DNA of 9,240 nucleotides. Origin: Candidatus Dormiibacterota bacterium. GTDB lineage: Bacteria; Chloroflexota; Dormibacteria; UBA8260. Made by a program: the position numbers and the translations under genes. Each line of letters opens with the position of its first letter. Positions within the stretch are counted from its first letter, which is position 1. This document shows, in pieces, positions 1-7,286 of this stretch. The stretch covers positions 1 through 9,240 of the forward strand of contig CATPCA010000178.1 of the NCBI GenBank assembly GCA_955652545.1, read 5' to 3'. The notes beneath the pieces are model-generated. The model was not told the origin of the DNA, did no database searches, and worked only from the letters and a program-made list of their open reading frames with translations.

Positions 1-131
1 ACCACCGTGTGGCCGGCGTTGTTGCCACCCTGAGAGCGCACCACCATGTCGACGCGATCGGCGAGGAGGTCGATGACCTTGCCCTTGCCCTCGTCGCCCC
101 ACTGCCCGCCCACCAGGATGGTGACGCTCAT
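1..131 (-). CDS. purA: Adenylosuccinate synthetase, N-terminal fragment (3' end outside window)
   Basis: The minus strand, starting at the ATG at 131-129, encodes 43 complete residues that open with [18 protein letters not shown]. This is the nearly invariant N-terminus of adenylosuccinate synthetase, including the GTP-binding GDEGKGK loop and, further on, the QGGNNAGHT segment that helps bind IMP. The enzyme joins IMP and aspartate using GTP to form adenylosuccinate, the first committed step from IMP to AMP, in the cytosol. The rest of the protein (family length about 430 residues) lies beyond position 1, so integrity cannot be judged. No Shine-Dalgarno sequence precedes the ATG, and a -10-like box sits only 10 bases upstream, so the mRNA may be leaderless. 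It is divergent from the secreted-protein operon that starts at 435, with no functional link evident. Confidence 0.96.
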   Translation of the reverse strand, partial: MSVTILVGGQWGDEGKGKVIDLLADRVDMVVRSQGGNNAGHTV

Positions 132-141
132 CGCGGCGGCA

Positions 142-147
142 AGCCTA
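142..147 (-). promoter_or_regulatory. Candidate -10 box for purA (leaderless-type promoter)
   Basis: On the minus strand this reads TAGGCT, preceded by TGC, giving an extended -10 appearance (TGCTAGGCT). It fits the actinobacterial TANNNT pattern. Ten bases separate it from the purA ATG, so transcription would begin within about 4 bases of the start codon. No convincing -35 is visible at normal spacing. The call rests on a short motif plus its position. Confidence 0.4.
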
Positions 148-323
148 GCAGAGGTCACACCCACGACTGCCAGCCCAAACCCGCCACTGCGCCGCTGTGC
201 ACGCCGCTGTGACGGATGCCAAACCCCGCCATCCGGATCGAGTCACTCCGTGACGGTCTGAGATCGACCAAGTGAAATCCCGTGCATTTGTCTTGTTTTC
301 CCGTCGCCACCATGTGGCCTGAT

Positions 324-334
324 GACCACTGGTC
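324..334. repeat. Short perfect palindrome, possible operator
   Basis: GACCACTGGTC has two 5-base arms around a central C. It lies about 100 bases upstream of the first gene of the SipW operon and just upstream of a TANNNT-like box at 351-356, where an operator would be expected. An 11-base palindrome can arise by chance, so this is only a candidate. Confidence 0.25.
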
Positions 335-353
335 CGTTGCTTGGGCCGTCTAG

Positions 354-372
354 GTTGCGAGTTGCCCGCAAC
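354..372 (+). other. Small hairpin in the upstream leader of the SipW operon
   Basis: GTTGCG (354-359) and CGCAAC (367-372) form a perfect 6-bp stem with a 7-base loop. No T-run follows, so it does not look like an intrinsic terminator. If transcription starts upstream of it, the hairpin would lie at the start of the 5' leader, about 60 bases before the ATG at 435. Confidence 0.3.
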
Positions 373-434
373 GCTTTCTCACAGGCTTCTTCCACCGCCG
401 GGCGTTACGGGTCACAACTTTGGAGACACCCGAC

Positions 435-1049
435 ATGACCGAACCGGCAACCCCGCAGACCCAGGACAAGGGGAAGAGAAAACTCCGCTTGGTAGTCCTC
501 ATCGGCGGCACGCTGGCCGCGATGGGCATCATCGGCTTCGGCGGCCTGGCCGCCTGGACGGTCACCACCCAGAACGGTGGCAGCACCTTCGCCACCGGCA
601 CCGTGCACCACACCAACCTGGCCAAGGTCGGCGGCGCCGGCGCGGGCGTGTCCTGCACAGACCTCACCTCGCCCGCGTCGTGCGGCATCATCTTCACGCT
701 CGCCGGCGCCAAGCCGGGCAGCTCGACCACGGGTACCGTGCAGCTGACCAACACCGGGTCGCTTGCCAGCACCTTCCAGCTGACGCTGACGTCGGCCACC
801 GGCGGCACCATGTGCAACAGCCTCAACGCGCAGGTCGTCGACAACGAGGCCGTTCCCGCCACGGTCTACAACGCCGGTCTCTCCGCGATGCCGGCGCAGA
901 ACCTCAAGCAGAGCGCCGGCAGCCTGGGCTGGGCCACGAACGACACCGGAACGTACACGTTCACGATCAGCCTGCCCAACGCCAGTGCCAACAGCGACAT
1001 GGGCCAGACCTGCACCGTCATCTACACCTGGACCCAGACCAACAGCTAA
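435..1049 (+). CDS. TasA/CalY-like secreted protein with SipW-type signal peptide
   Basis: The product is 204 residues. It has a basic cytoplasmic start (KGKRKLR, about residues 12-18), one hydrophobic helix (about 19-40), then AAWTVTTQNGGSTFATGTV at about 39-57. This aromatic/Asn/TFxTG pattern marks signal peptides cut by SipW-type peptidases, as in Bacillus TasA and camelysin. The rest is rich in Thr, Ser, Gly and Asn, as expected for an extracellular beta-sandwich, and includes a TGTVQLTNTGSLASTFQL stretch (about 99-116) resembling the TasA/CalY core. Four cysteines (two near 74 and 83, one near 127, one near 193) could form two disulfides. The ATG at 435 was chosen because TGGAGA (421-426) lies about 8 bases upstream; a TTG at 420 in frame would consume that site. 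It is the first gene of the operon with the peptidase at 1128. A fibre or matrix role is inferred from TasA; no enzymatic motif is seen. Confidence 0.8.
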   Translation: MTEPATPQTQDKGKRKLRLVVLIGGTLAAMGIIGFGGLAAWTVTTQNGGSTFATGTVHHTNLAKVGGAGAGVSCTDLTSPASCGIIFTLAGAKPGSSTTGTVQLTNTGSLASTFQLTLTSATGGTMCNSLNAQVVDNEAVPATVYNAGLSAMPAQNLKQSAGSLGWATNDTGTYTFTISLPNASANSDMGQTCTVIYTWTQTNS

Positions 1050-1061
1050 CACCCACCGTCA

Positions 1062-1103
1062 GATGCAGAGAGGCCGGTCCGTCGATCGGCCTCTCCGTGC
1101 ATC
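1062..1103 (+). terminator. Strong intercistronic hairpin (attenuator or RNA-processing element)
   Basis: It starts 12 bases after the first gene's stop codon. GAGAGGCCG (1068-1076) pairs perfectly with CGGCCTCTC (1087-1095) around a 10-base loop. A second flanking stem pairs GATGCA (1062-1067) with TGCATC (1098-1103), leaving a 2-base bulge (CG) on the 3' side. That gives 15 pairs, 9 of them strong. No T-run follows, and the SipW gene's own ribosome site starts at about 1113, so full termination is not required. It could act as a partial, I-shaped terminator or 3' stabiliser, making the structural protein more abundant than the peptidase. The structure is seen directly; the effect is inferred. 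Confidence 0.6.
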
Positions 1104-1127
1104 CACCCCGCTGAGGACCCCAACACC

Positions 1128-1712
1128 ATGACCACCACCGCAACGGCCCTGGACGGCCGTGGTCGCGGCGCGCCTGGGGAGGCGCTCCATCGGCTGCGCC
1201 GCGCGTTCGGCCATGCCGGCAACCTCGCCATCGTCGGTCTCGCGGGCATCGTCCTTCTCTTCATCAGCGTCACGGTCGTCGGGGGCCTCACCAAGCATCA
1301 CTTCGAGCAGGTGATCAGCGGCAGCATGGTGCCCGTCATCCCGGTGGGGTCGATGGTGGTCACCGAGCAGGTGGGGGTGAGCCGCCTGCACGTCGGCGAC
1401 ATCCTCGTGTTCCCCAAACCCACCAATACATCCGAGGTCATCGTGCACCGCATCGTCCAGCTCACCGTCGTGAGCAACGGATCCGTCCAGGTGCAGACCA
1501 AGGGCGACGCCAACACGGCGCAGGACCCGTGGGTGATCCAGCAGGGCCGCACCGGTGTCGCGGACCGCGCGGTGTACATCCTTCCGTCGATGGGCACTGC
1601 CGTCATGTTGGGGCGCAACAGCCTGCTGGTGTTGCTCCCGGCTCTGCTCATGGTGTGGCTCATCGCATCGGCAAGACGGCGCGTCATGACGATCGTCAGG
1701 GGCGAGGGCTGA
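1128..1712 (+). CDS. sipW: SipW-type (ER/archaeal-like) signal peptidase I
   Basis: The 194-residue membrane serine protease is expected to cut the signal peptides of the two flanking secreted proteins on the outer face of the membrane. A transmembrane helix spans about 33-54. It is followed by the catalytic serine box ISGSMVPVIPVGSMV (Ser66), the conserved GD...VF region (90-95), and VIVHRIV (104-110). There His107 sits where bacterial type I peptidases carry a lysine, so this is the Ser-His class typical of SipW, archaea and the ER. The later KGDAN box (125-129) supplies the conserved acidic residue. A second helix lies near 163-180, followed by a basic cytoplasmic end (ARRRV). The start has GAGGA at 1113-1117, about 10 bases upstream. 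It lies 78 bases after the first substrate and 2 bases before the second, a tight operon. The symbol is by analogy with Bacillus. Confidence 0.9.
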   Translation: MTTTATALDGRGRGAPGEALHRLRRAFGHAGNLAIVGLAGIVLLFISVTVVGGLTKHHFEQVISGSMVPVIPVGSMVVTEQVGVSRLHVGDILVFPKPTNTSEVIVHRIVQLTVVSNGSVQVQTKGDANTAQDPWVIQQGRTGVADRAVYILPSMGTAVMLGRNSLLVLLPALLMVWLIASARRRVMTIVRGEG

Positions 1713-1714
1713 GC

Positions 1715-2559
1715 GTGCGTCGTCGGCGGTTGGTGGTCGTGGCAGCTGTCTCCGTCTTTGTATCGCTGCTGGGCGCACACCTCGTCCAGGCGTCCTGGGC
1801 GGTCACCACGGCGAACAACGGCTCCACGTTCGCCACCGGCAGCATCGCGGCGCCGACGGCGTTGACTGTCAACCACGTCGCCGCGCCGCGATCCGACAAA
1901 CTGACCTGGACGCTGCCGGCCATAGCCCTGCGGGGCACCGGCCAGACGGTGGCATCGAACATCGACGGCGGTGCATACGCGAACCTCGCCTCGCTGTCGG
2001 GGACGGCGGTCGCCTACACGGACAACACCGTGGTCGGTGACACCAAGTACTGCTACACGGTCACGACCACGGACGGAGGCTGGACAGCCGCCACCGTGCC
2101 CAAGTGCCCGGCCGCCTTCGCGCCGCTGTTCGCCGTCAACTGCGGCGGCGCCCTGTCGGGCAACTATGTCGCCGACACCGGCTTCGTGGGCGGAGCAACG
2201 AGCTCGACGGCTGCCGTGATCACCACCGCGTTGGTGCCCAACCCCGCGCCGCAGCCGGTCTACCAGACCGAGCGCAACGGCAACTTCACCTACACGGCGT
2301 CGGGCCTCACTGCCAACGGGGCGTACAAGGTGCGCCTCCAGGAGGATGAGTTCACGATGACGGCCGCCGGGCAGCGAACCTTCAACGTGACGATCAACGG
2401 CGTCCAGGTGATGACCGCCTACGACATCTTCGCCGCCACCAGTGCCAAGAACAAGGCGATTGCACTGACCTTCAACGCCACCGCCGACGGCAGCGGAGCC
2501 ATCGCTGTCCAGTTCATCAGCGTCGTCGGCAACGCCAAGGTCGACGGGATCGAGATCCT

Positions 2560-2563
<4 letters not shown>
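1715..2563 (+). CDS. Secreted SipW-type substrate with FnIII-like and malectin-like domains
   Basis: The 282-residue product starts at GTG 1715, two bases after the peptidase stop, with GAGGG at 1704-1708 as ribosome site. Longer in-frame starts would lie inside the peptidase gene. After four arginines comes a hydrophobic helix (about 6-25) and ASWAVTTANNGSTFATGSI (26-44), nearly the same SipW-type motif as the first gene. Residues about 48-130 look like a fibronectin III fold (LTWTLP, YCYTVTTTDGGW). Residues about 139-282 match malectin-type domains: FAVNCGG, YVADTGFVGG, VYQTERNGNFTYT, GQRTFNVTINGVQV, YDIFAAT and NAKVDGIEIL at the end. Malectin domains generally bind carbohydrate, so a role in tethering fibres or cells to a glycan is likely but unproven. 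No catalytic domain is visible. Its stop overlaps that of the convergent hydrolase gene. Confidence 0.85.
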
Positions 2564-3543
<980 letters not shown>

Positions 3544-3549
3544 CGTGAA

Positions 3550-3555
3550 ACTGTA
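3550..3555 (-). promoter_or_regulatory. Candidate -10 box for the hydrolase (leaderless-type)
   Basis: On the minus strand TACAGT is followed by 6 bases and then the ATG at 3543. Initiation about 7 bases after the box would place the first transcribed base at or next to the A of the ATG. There is no Shine-Dalgarno sequence upstream of this ATG, which agrees with a leaderless message. A clear -35 is not visible. If the GTG at 3582 were the true start, this box would be coding sequence instead. Confidence 0.35.
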
Positions 3556-3643
3556 GCTCAGCCGGAGCACCGGCCTGATCACCCCGGCCAGCTACGCCAT
3601 GCGCGCCTCGCCGACGCGGAGGTGGCCTCAAGCCGACAGCGCC

Positions 3644-4156
3644 TCACCCGCCGGGCGCCTCGATCTTCGCCCCCGCCGGCGACACGACGTCCCACCCGGC
3701 GCCAAAGCTGTTGTTCCCCTCGCCGGTGACGTCGCCCGGCTTGGAGTCGCCGGCGAAATGGTAGAGAGGATGCCCGTTGTAGGTCACCTGGTTGGTGCCG
3801 TCGCTGCGCATGGTCGTGGCCAGCATCGACTGTGTGACGCCGCTCGTGGCCTGTGGAGCACCGTTCGTGGTCAGCGGCGTCCAGGTCTGAGCGCACGCTC
3901 CGGAGCACGTCGAGGCCGTCGAAGTGTCCGCTTCGAAGAGGTACAGGGATTTGCCTGTGGCATCGACCAGGAACCTGCCGAGCTTGGCTGCTGTGCCCAC
4001 AGCGACGGTTGCGGCGGCCGGCGTTGGGGTCGGAGCCGTGGCACCGGCGACACCACCCGTGGATGTCGTGCTGGCGGCAGGGCTGCTGGAGCCACATGCG
4101 CTGAGAGCGACAACGGCTCCGGTGGCTGCAGCAGTCAGCAGGGCACGTTCAATCAC
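3644..4156 (-). CDS. Secreted-repeat (Lipoprotein_15 family) lipoprotein
   Basis: The 170-residue product starts at GTG with GGAGGA 8 bases upstream. A signal peptide ends in the lipobox LSAC (18-21), so Cys21 should be lipid-modified and the protein anchored to the outer face of the membrane. Residues 22-57 are a Ser/Thr/Ala/Pro linker. Two copies of the secreted-repeat motif follow. The first has LVDATGKSLYLFEADT then CSGACAQTWTPL (63-95); the second has VTYNGHPLYHFAGD and a GWDVVSPAG end (124-158). This pattern is that of the Lipoprotein_15 / COG4315 family, whose biochemical function is not established. Cys84 and Cys88 lie in the conserved CSGxC element and could form a disulfide or bind a ligand. 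Downstream on the same strand lies the hydrolase, 100 bases away. An ECF-sigma-like promoter may lie upstream. Confidence 0.88.
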   Translation of the reverse strand: MIERALLTAAATGAVVALSACGSSSPAASTTSTGGVAGATAPTPTPAAATVAVGTAAKLGRFLVDATGKSLYLFEADTSTASTCSGACAQTWTPLTTNGAPQATSGVTQSMLATTMRSDGTNQVTYNGHPLYHFAGDSKPGDVTGEGNNSFGAGWDVVSPAGAKIEAPGG

Positions 4157-4164
4157 GGCGTTCT

Positions 4165-4170
4165 TCCTCC
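4165..4170 (-). promoter_or_regulatory. Ribosome binding site of the lipoprotein gene
   Basis: GGAGGA on the minus strand lies 8 bases before a GTG codon. It is a near-perfect Shine-Dalgarno sequence and decides in favour of the GTG at 4156 as start, placing a normal-length signal peptide before the lipobox. Confidence 0.7.
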
Positions 4171-4220
4171 AATAGCCGCCGCCGGCCTGCTGCTGGAGGC
4201 AGGCGGTGCGCGCGCTCGCG

Positions 4221-4248
4221 GGTTATTGCCAGATTCGGCAGTAATACC
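4221..4248. repeat. Imperfect inverted repeat in the lipoprotein leader
   Basis: GGTTATTGCC (4221-4230) and GGCAGTAATACC (4237-4248) are imperfect inverted copies around a 6-base centre; the inner TGCC/GGCA arms pair exactly. The patch is much more AT-rich than its surroundings. It lies 65-92 bases before the lipoprotein start, so it may be an operator or a stem-loop at the beginning of the leader. Function is unknown. Confidence 0.35.
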
Positions 4249-4256
4249 GCTGGCCA

Positions 4257-4287
4257 CGTCTACGAGTAGGTACAGAGGGCGTTACAC
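4257..4287 (-). promoter_or_regulatory. Candidate ECF-sigma-type promoter for the lipoprotein
   Basis: On the minus strand GTGTAACGC (-35 side, with a GTAAC core) is followed 16 bases after the core by CGTAGACG (-10 side, with CGTA). ECF sigma factors commonly recognise an AAC-containing -35 and a CGT-containing -10 at about this spacing. Initiation would give a leader of roughly 95 bases beginning near the inverted repeat at 4221-4248. No sigma factor gene is in the window, so this is a motif-level suggestion only. Confidence 0.3.
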
Positions 4288-4339
4288 CCCCTGCCTGGCG
4301 CACGAGCACCTCCCCCCGCTACTCTTCTGAGCGTTACAC
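4279..4339. repeat. Nine-base direct repeat GCGTTACAC, two copies
   Basis: Identical copies lie at 4279-4287 and 4331-4339, starts 52 bases apart, in the 213-base region between the divergent lipoprotein and decarboxylase genes. The first coincides with the -35 side of the suggested ECF promoter. The second lies 30 bases before the decarboxylase ATG. They may be recognition sites for one regulator or sigma factor, or chance. Confidence 0.3.
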
Positions 4340-4369
4340 GGACGTTCAGACGGTTGGCACTCATCGCTC

Positions 4370-5764
4370 ATGTCAGTTCAACGCGGTTCGTACGACAAGG
4401 CGCTCGCGCGCGCGGCCGAGCACGCGCGGACATGGCTCGAGTCGGTCGGCGACCGTCCGGTAGGACCGCGAACGGCAGCCGACGAGCTGCTTGCGGGGTT
4501 CGGCGGTCCACTGCCTGAGAATCCCACGGCGCCCGAGGATGTCGTGGACCTGCTTGCCAAAGTGGCCGAGCCGGGGCTCATGGCGATGCCGTCGGGGCGG
4601 TTCTTCGGCTGGGTGATCGGCGGCACGTTGCCGGCCGCGTTGGCCGCCGATTGGCTGGTCAGCGCGTGGGACCAGAACACCGGACTGCGATACGCCACCC
4701 CCGCATCCGCGGCGGCGGAAGAGGCGGCAGCGGTCTGGTTGCTCGACCTGTTGGGCCTCCCTGGCGGCGCGGACGTGGGCTTCGTGACGGGTGCGACGAT
4801 GGCCAATTTCACGGGTCTTGCCGCCGCGCGGTTCTCGGTGCTGTCCCGGGTTGGTTGGGACGTCGGGCGCGACGGCCTCACCGGGGCACCGCGGGTACGC
4901 GTCCTGGTCGGTGCGGAGCGCCATGACACGATCGACCTGGCGCTGCGCTACCTGGGCCTTGGGGCGCCACAGCCGGTTGCCGCCGACGACCAGGGACGGA
5001 TCCGCGTCGACGCCCTCACCGAGTCGCTCGGCGCGTTCGACACAGGCAGTCCGACGATCGTCTGTCTGCAGGCGGGCAATGTCCACTCCGGCGCCTTCGA
5101 CCCGTTTGCAGAGGCGATTGAGGCGGCCAAACGACATGGCGCGTGGTTGCATGTGGACGGCGCATTCGGCCTGTGGGCGGCTGCCGCGCCGCGGTTGCGT
5201 CATCTCGTCGCCGGTCTCGCCGCCGCCGACTCATGGGCGACCGACGCACACAAGACGCTGAACGTCCCGTACGACTGCGGGATCGCGATCGTCGCCGACC
5301 GAGTTGCGTTGCGCTCGTCATTTGGCGTACACGCCAGCTACCTGATCACCGACGACTCTGGCCCGGGCGATCCGCAGGACAAGGTGCCCGAGCTGTCACG
5401 GAGAGCGCGCGGTGTGCCCGTGTGGGCGGCGCTGCGGTCGCTGGGGCGCGCCGGCGTCGCCGACCTGGTCGAGGGACTGGCCCGACACGCTCGTGATCTG
5501 GCTGACGGCATTGCCGGCATCGACGGCGCCAGTGTGATCAACGATGTGGACTACACGCAGATTTGTGTGACGTTCGGCGACGACAAGCGCACGCGCGCGG
5601 TGACCAGCCGCCTGATCGCCGACGGTACGGTGTGGATGTCGGGCTCGCGCTGGCACGACCAGGATGTGTTGCGCGTGTCCGTCAGCAACTGGTCCACCGA
5701 CGACGAGGATGTCCGCCGCTCTGTCGATGCGGTCCGACGCGCCGTCGCTGCGATCCCTGAGTAG
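4370..5764 (+). CDS. PLP-dependent decarboxylase (group II amino-acid decarboxylase family)
   Basis: The 464-residue protein has the fold-type I PLP signature of the glutamate/aromatic-amino-acid decarboxylase family and is close to full family length. FVTGATMANFTGL (138-150) contributes the phosphate-binding loop, and His185 in GAERHDT is placed to stack on the PLP ring. AGNVHSGAFDP (235-245) and LHVDGAFG (260-267) follow, with Asp263 for the pyridine nitrogen. DAHKTLNVPYDCG (293-305) carries the Schiff-base Lys295. Such enzymes decarboxylate an L-amino acid to an amine in the cytosol; the substrate cannot be named, and some relatives act as aldolases or desulfhydrases instead. The ATG at 4370 lacks a clear Shine-Dalgarno sequence. 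It is monocistronic, converging on the sugar dehydrogenase with a 42-base gap. No frameshift or missing key residue was seen. Confidence 0.88.
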   Translation: MSVQRGSYDKALARAAEHARTWLESVGDRPVGPRTAADELLAGFGGPLPENPTAPEDVVDLLAKVAEPGLMAMPSGRFFGWVIGGTLPAALAADWLVSAWDQNTGLRYATPASAAAEEAAAVWLLDLLGLPGGADVGFVTGATMANFTGLAAARFSVLSRVGWDVGRDGLTGAPRVRVLVGAERHDTIDLALRYLGLGAPQPVAADDQGRIRVDALTESLGAFDTGSPTIVCLQAGNVHSGAFDPFAEAIEAAKRHGAWLHVDGAFGLWAAAAPRLRHLVAGLAAADSWATDAHKTLNVPYDCGIAIVADRVALRSSFGVHASYLITDDSGPGDPQDKVPELSRRARGVPVWAALRSLGRAGVADLVEGLARHARDLADGIAGIDGASVINDVDYTQICVTFGDDKRTRAVTSRLIADGTVWMSGSRWHDQDVLRVSVSNWSTDDEDVRRSVDAVRRAVAAIPE

Positions 5765-5806
5765 GTCGGCGAGGCACTGGAAGCAGCCCACGCCGGGCCG
5801 GGGCAG

Positions 5807-7165
5807 CTAGAGCGTGTGCCAGCCGGTGCGGCCTCGGCCTGCGCGGACACCGCGAGTATCGAGAACCGTCCGGGCACGCTCGCAGACCAGGTCCCAGTCC
5901 ACGCCGTCGTGCTGGGTGGTGATGACGACGAGATCGTTGGCCTCGAGCTCGGTCTTGCTGAGCTCCACGCGGGGAAGCGGGGTGCCCTCCGGCAGGGTCA
6001 CCGCGTTGACGTGGGGATCCGCATAGCGCACGTCAGCCCCGCGGTCGATGAGCTTGCTGGCCACATGCAGGGCGGGTGACTCGCGGATGTCACTGACGTT
6101 GGGCTTGTAGGCCACACCGATCAGCAGGATGCGGGAACCTCGCACGCTCTTGCCGGCGTCATTGAGGATGTCGGTGGCGCGGTCGACAACGTGGTCGGGC
6201 ATGCTCCGATTGACGTCGTCGCCGAGGTCGATGAAGCGCGTGCGGAACTCGAGGTTGCGCATCTTCCATTGCAGGTATGACGGATCGACCGGGATGCAAT
6301 GGCCGCCGATCCCCGGCCCCGGGTAGAACGGCATGAATCCGTACGGTTTGGTCGCGGCGCTCTCGATGACCTCCCAGACGTCGATGCCGAGGCGGTGGCA
6401 GATCATGGCCACCTCGTTGGCGAAGCCGATGTTCACCATGCGGAAGGAGTTCTCGAGCACCTTGACCATCTCCGCGGTGGTCGCGTCGCGCACCGGGACG
6501 ACGGTGTCGACGATGGCGGAGAGCACCAGGCACGCGATCTCCGTCGACGCGCTGTCGACGCCGCCGACGATCCGGGGGACGGTGCGCAGGGTGAACCGGG
6601 TGTTGCCCGGGTCGATGCGCTCGGGCGCGAAAGCCAGGAAGGTGTCCTCGCCGACCACAAGGCCTGAGCGCTCGAGGATGGGACGAAGCACCTCCTCGGT
6701 GGTGCCCGGGTAGCTGGTGCTGGTCAGCACCACGAGCTGACCGGGGCGCTGGCACGAGACCAGCGCCTCACCGACGGCTTCGATCGCGGAGACGTCGGGT
6801 TCTCGGGTGTCACCGAGGGGTGTGTGCACGCAGATGTCGACGACATCGAGATCGCCCGCCGCAGCCAGCGAGGTGACGGCGGTGAGCCGGTCCTGCTCGC
6901 GGGCTCGGCGCAGGTCGCTGGAGAGGATGTCCTCGATGTAGCTCTCGCCGCGGCCCACTGCGGCGGAGCGGTCGGCGTCGGTGTCGACCCCGATGACGGT
7001 GAAGCCGGCCTCGGCGTAGGCCACCGCCGTGGGTAGGCCGACGTAACCCAGTCCAACGATGCCGATCCGGGCGGTGCGGTTGCGGATCCGCTCCACAAGC
7101 CGGTCGCGAGCGTTGCTTCCGTCCAGCGCACTCGGCTGGGGAAGCTCACCGGCGCCCGACGTCAT
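5807..7165 (-). CDS. Nucleotide-sugar 6-dehydrogenase (UDP-GlcNAc/UDP-ManNAc dehydrogenase-like)
   Basis: The 452-residue protein belongs to the UDP-glucose/GDP-mannose dehydrogenase family, which oxidises the C6 hydroxyl of a nucleotide sugar to a carboxylate with two NAD+. The N-terminal Rossmann motif is IGIVGLGYVGLP (34-45), followed by TSTSYPGTTEEVL (148-160) and APERIDPGNT (180-189). EMVKVLENSFRMVN (232-245) includes Lys235, and GPGIGGHCIPVDPSYL (283-298) carries the catalytic Cys290. The C-terminal UDP-binding domain has AYKPNVSDIRESPAL (352-366). PERIDPGN and the HCIPVDP context favour the WbpA/TviB/WecC branch (N-acetylated substrates) over plain UDP-glucose, but specificity is inference. 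The ATG at 7165 is preceded by GAGG 10 bases upstream; a longer frame reaching 7516 overlaps the next gene and is not used. The product likely feeds surface polysaccharide synthesis, though no glycosyltransferase is present here. Confidence 0.9.
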   Translation of the reverse strand: MTSGAGELPQPSALDGSNARDRLVERIRNRTARIGIVGLGYVGLPTAVAYAEAGFTVIGVDTDADRSAAVGRGESYIEDILSSDLRRAREQDRLTAVTSLAAAGDLDVVDICVHTPLGDTREPDVSAIEAVGEALVSCQRPGQLVVLTSTSYPGTTEEVLRPILERSGLVVGEDTFLAFAPERIDPGNTRFTLRTVPRIVGGVDSASTEIACLVLSAIVDTVVPVRDATTAEMVKVLENSFRMVNIGFANEVAMICHRLGIDVWEVIESAATKPYGFMPFYPGPGIGGHCIPVDPSYLQWKMRNLEFRTRFIDLGDDVNRSMPDHVVDRATDILNDAGKSVRGSRILLIGVAYKPNVSDIRESPALHVASKLIDRGADVRYADPHVNAVTLPEGTPLPRVELSKTELEANDLVVITTQHDGVDWDLVCERARTVLDTRGVRAGRGRTGWHTL

Positions 7166-7228
7166 TGGCCGCGTACCTCTTTGGGGTTGGCTCCGACCCA
7201 CCTCGATGACGGACGGCGGGGCCGGCAA

Positions 7229-7234
7229 ATCATA
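7229..7234 (-). promoter_or_regulatory. Candidate -10 box for the nucleotide-sugar dehydrogenase
   Basis: TATGAT on the minus strand matches the consensus TATAAT in five of six positions and stands out in GC-rich surroundings. It lies 63 bases upstream of the ATG at 7165, giving a leader of about 57 bases. A weak GTGACC resembling a -35 lies 15 bases further upstream. Confidence 0.45.
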
Positions 7235-7286
7235 CGGGCGGCGGCCTGCGGTCACGCCGATGCCCGAGAGCGCCACACCGGCTGGG

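Larger units (their letters stand above)
132..434. other. Non-coding divergent region between purA and the SipW operon
   Basis: These 303 bases separate two divergent genes and hold no credible coding sequence; the open frames here are short and have no recognisable composition or motif. The middle (about 265-300) is less GC-rich than the surroundings. Seen in it are a small inverted repeat at 242-254 (GTCAC, 3-base spacer, GTGAC), the sequence GTGACGG twice (209-215 and 250-256), the palindrome GACCACTGGTC at 324-334, and a 6-bp hairpin at 354-372. A TANNNT-like box (TAGGTT, 351-356) could be a -10 for the operon, giving a leader of roughly 70 bases. No known riboswitch class was recognised. 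Confidence 0.6.

Noticed and set aside
331..420. Possible c-di-GMP (GEMM) riboswitch upstream of the matrix-like operon
   Set aside because: A matrix operon made this attractive, but the conserved GEMM sequence blocks are absent; only a plain 6-bp hairpin is present.
405..1052. Long minus-strand open frame opposite the TasA-like gene
   Set aside because: It mirrors the plus-strand gene, has low-complexity Gly/Ala/Arg composition and no recognisable domain. The plus frame has a signal peptide and ribosome site.
1529..1714. Longer N-terminus for the malectin-domain gene
   Set aside because: The extra 62 codons lie inside the peptidase gene, and the signal peptide begins right after GTG 1715, which has its own ribosome site.
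1059..1778. Minus-strand open frame opposite the signal peptidase
   Set aside because: The product is His/Asp/Arg-rich without motifs and is a GC-codon shadow of the peptidase, whose catalytic boxes are clear.
3599..4330. Plus-strand open frame opposite the lipoprotein
   Set aside because: Arg/Gly-rich with no motifs. The minus strand has a lipobox, secreted repeats and a strong ribosome site.
4373..5203. Minus-strand open frame opposite the PLP decarboxylase
   Set aside because: Arg-rich shadow frame; the plus frame holds the PLP lysine and the other expected motifs.
5765..5806. Terminator between the convergent decarboxylase and dehydrogenase genes
   Set aside because: The 42-base gap is GC-rich but I see no convincing stem with matching arms or a T-run.
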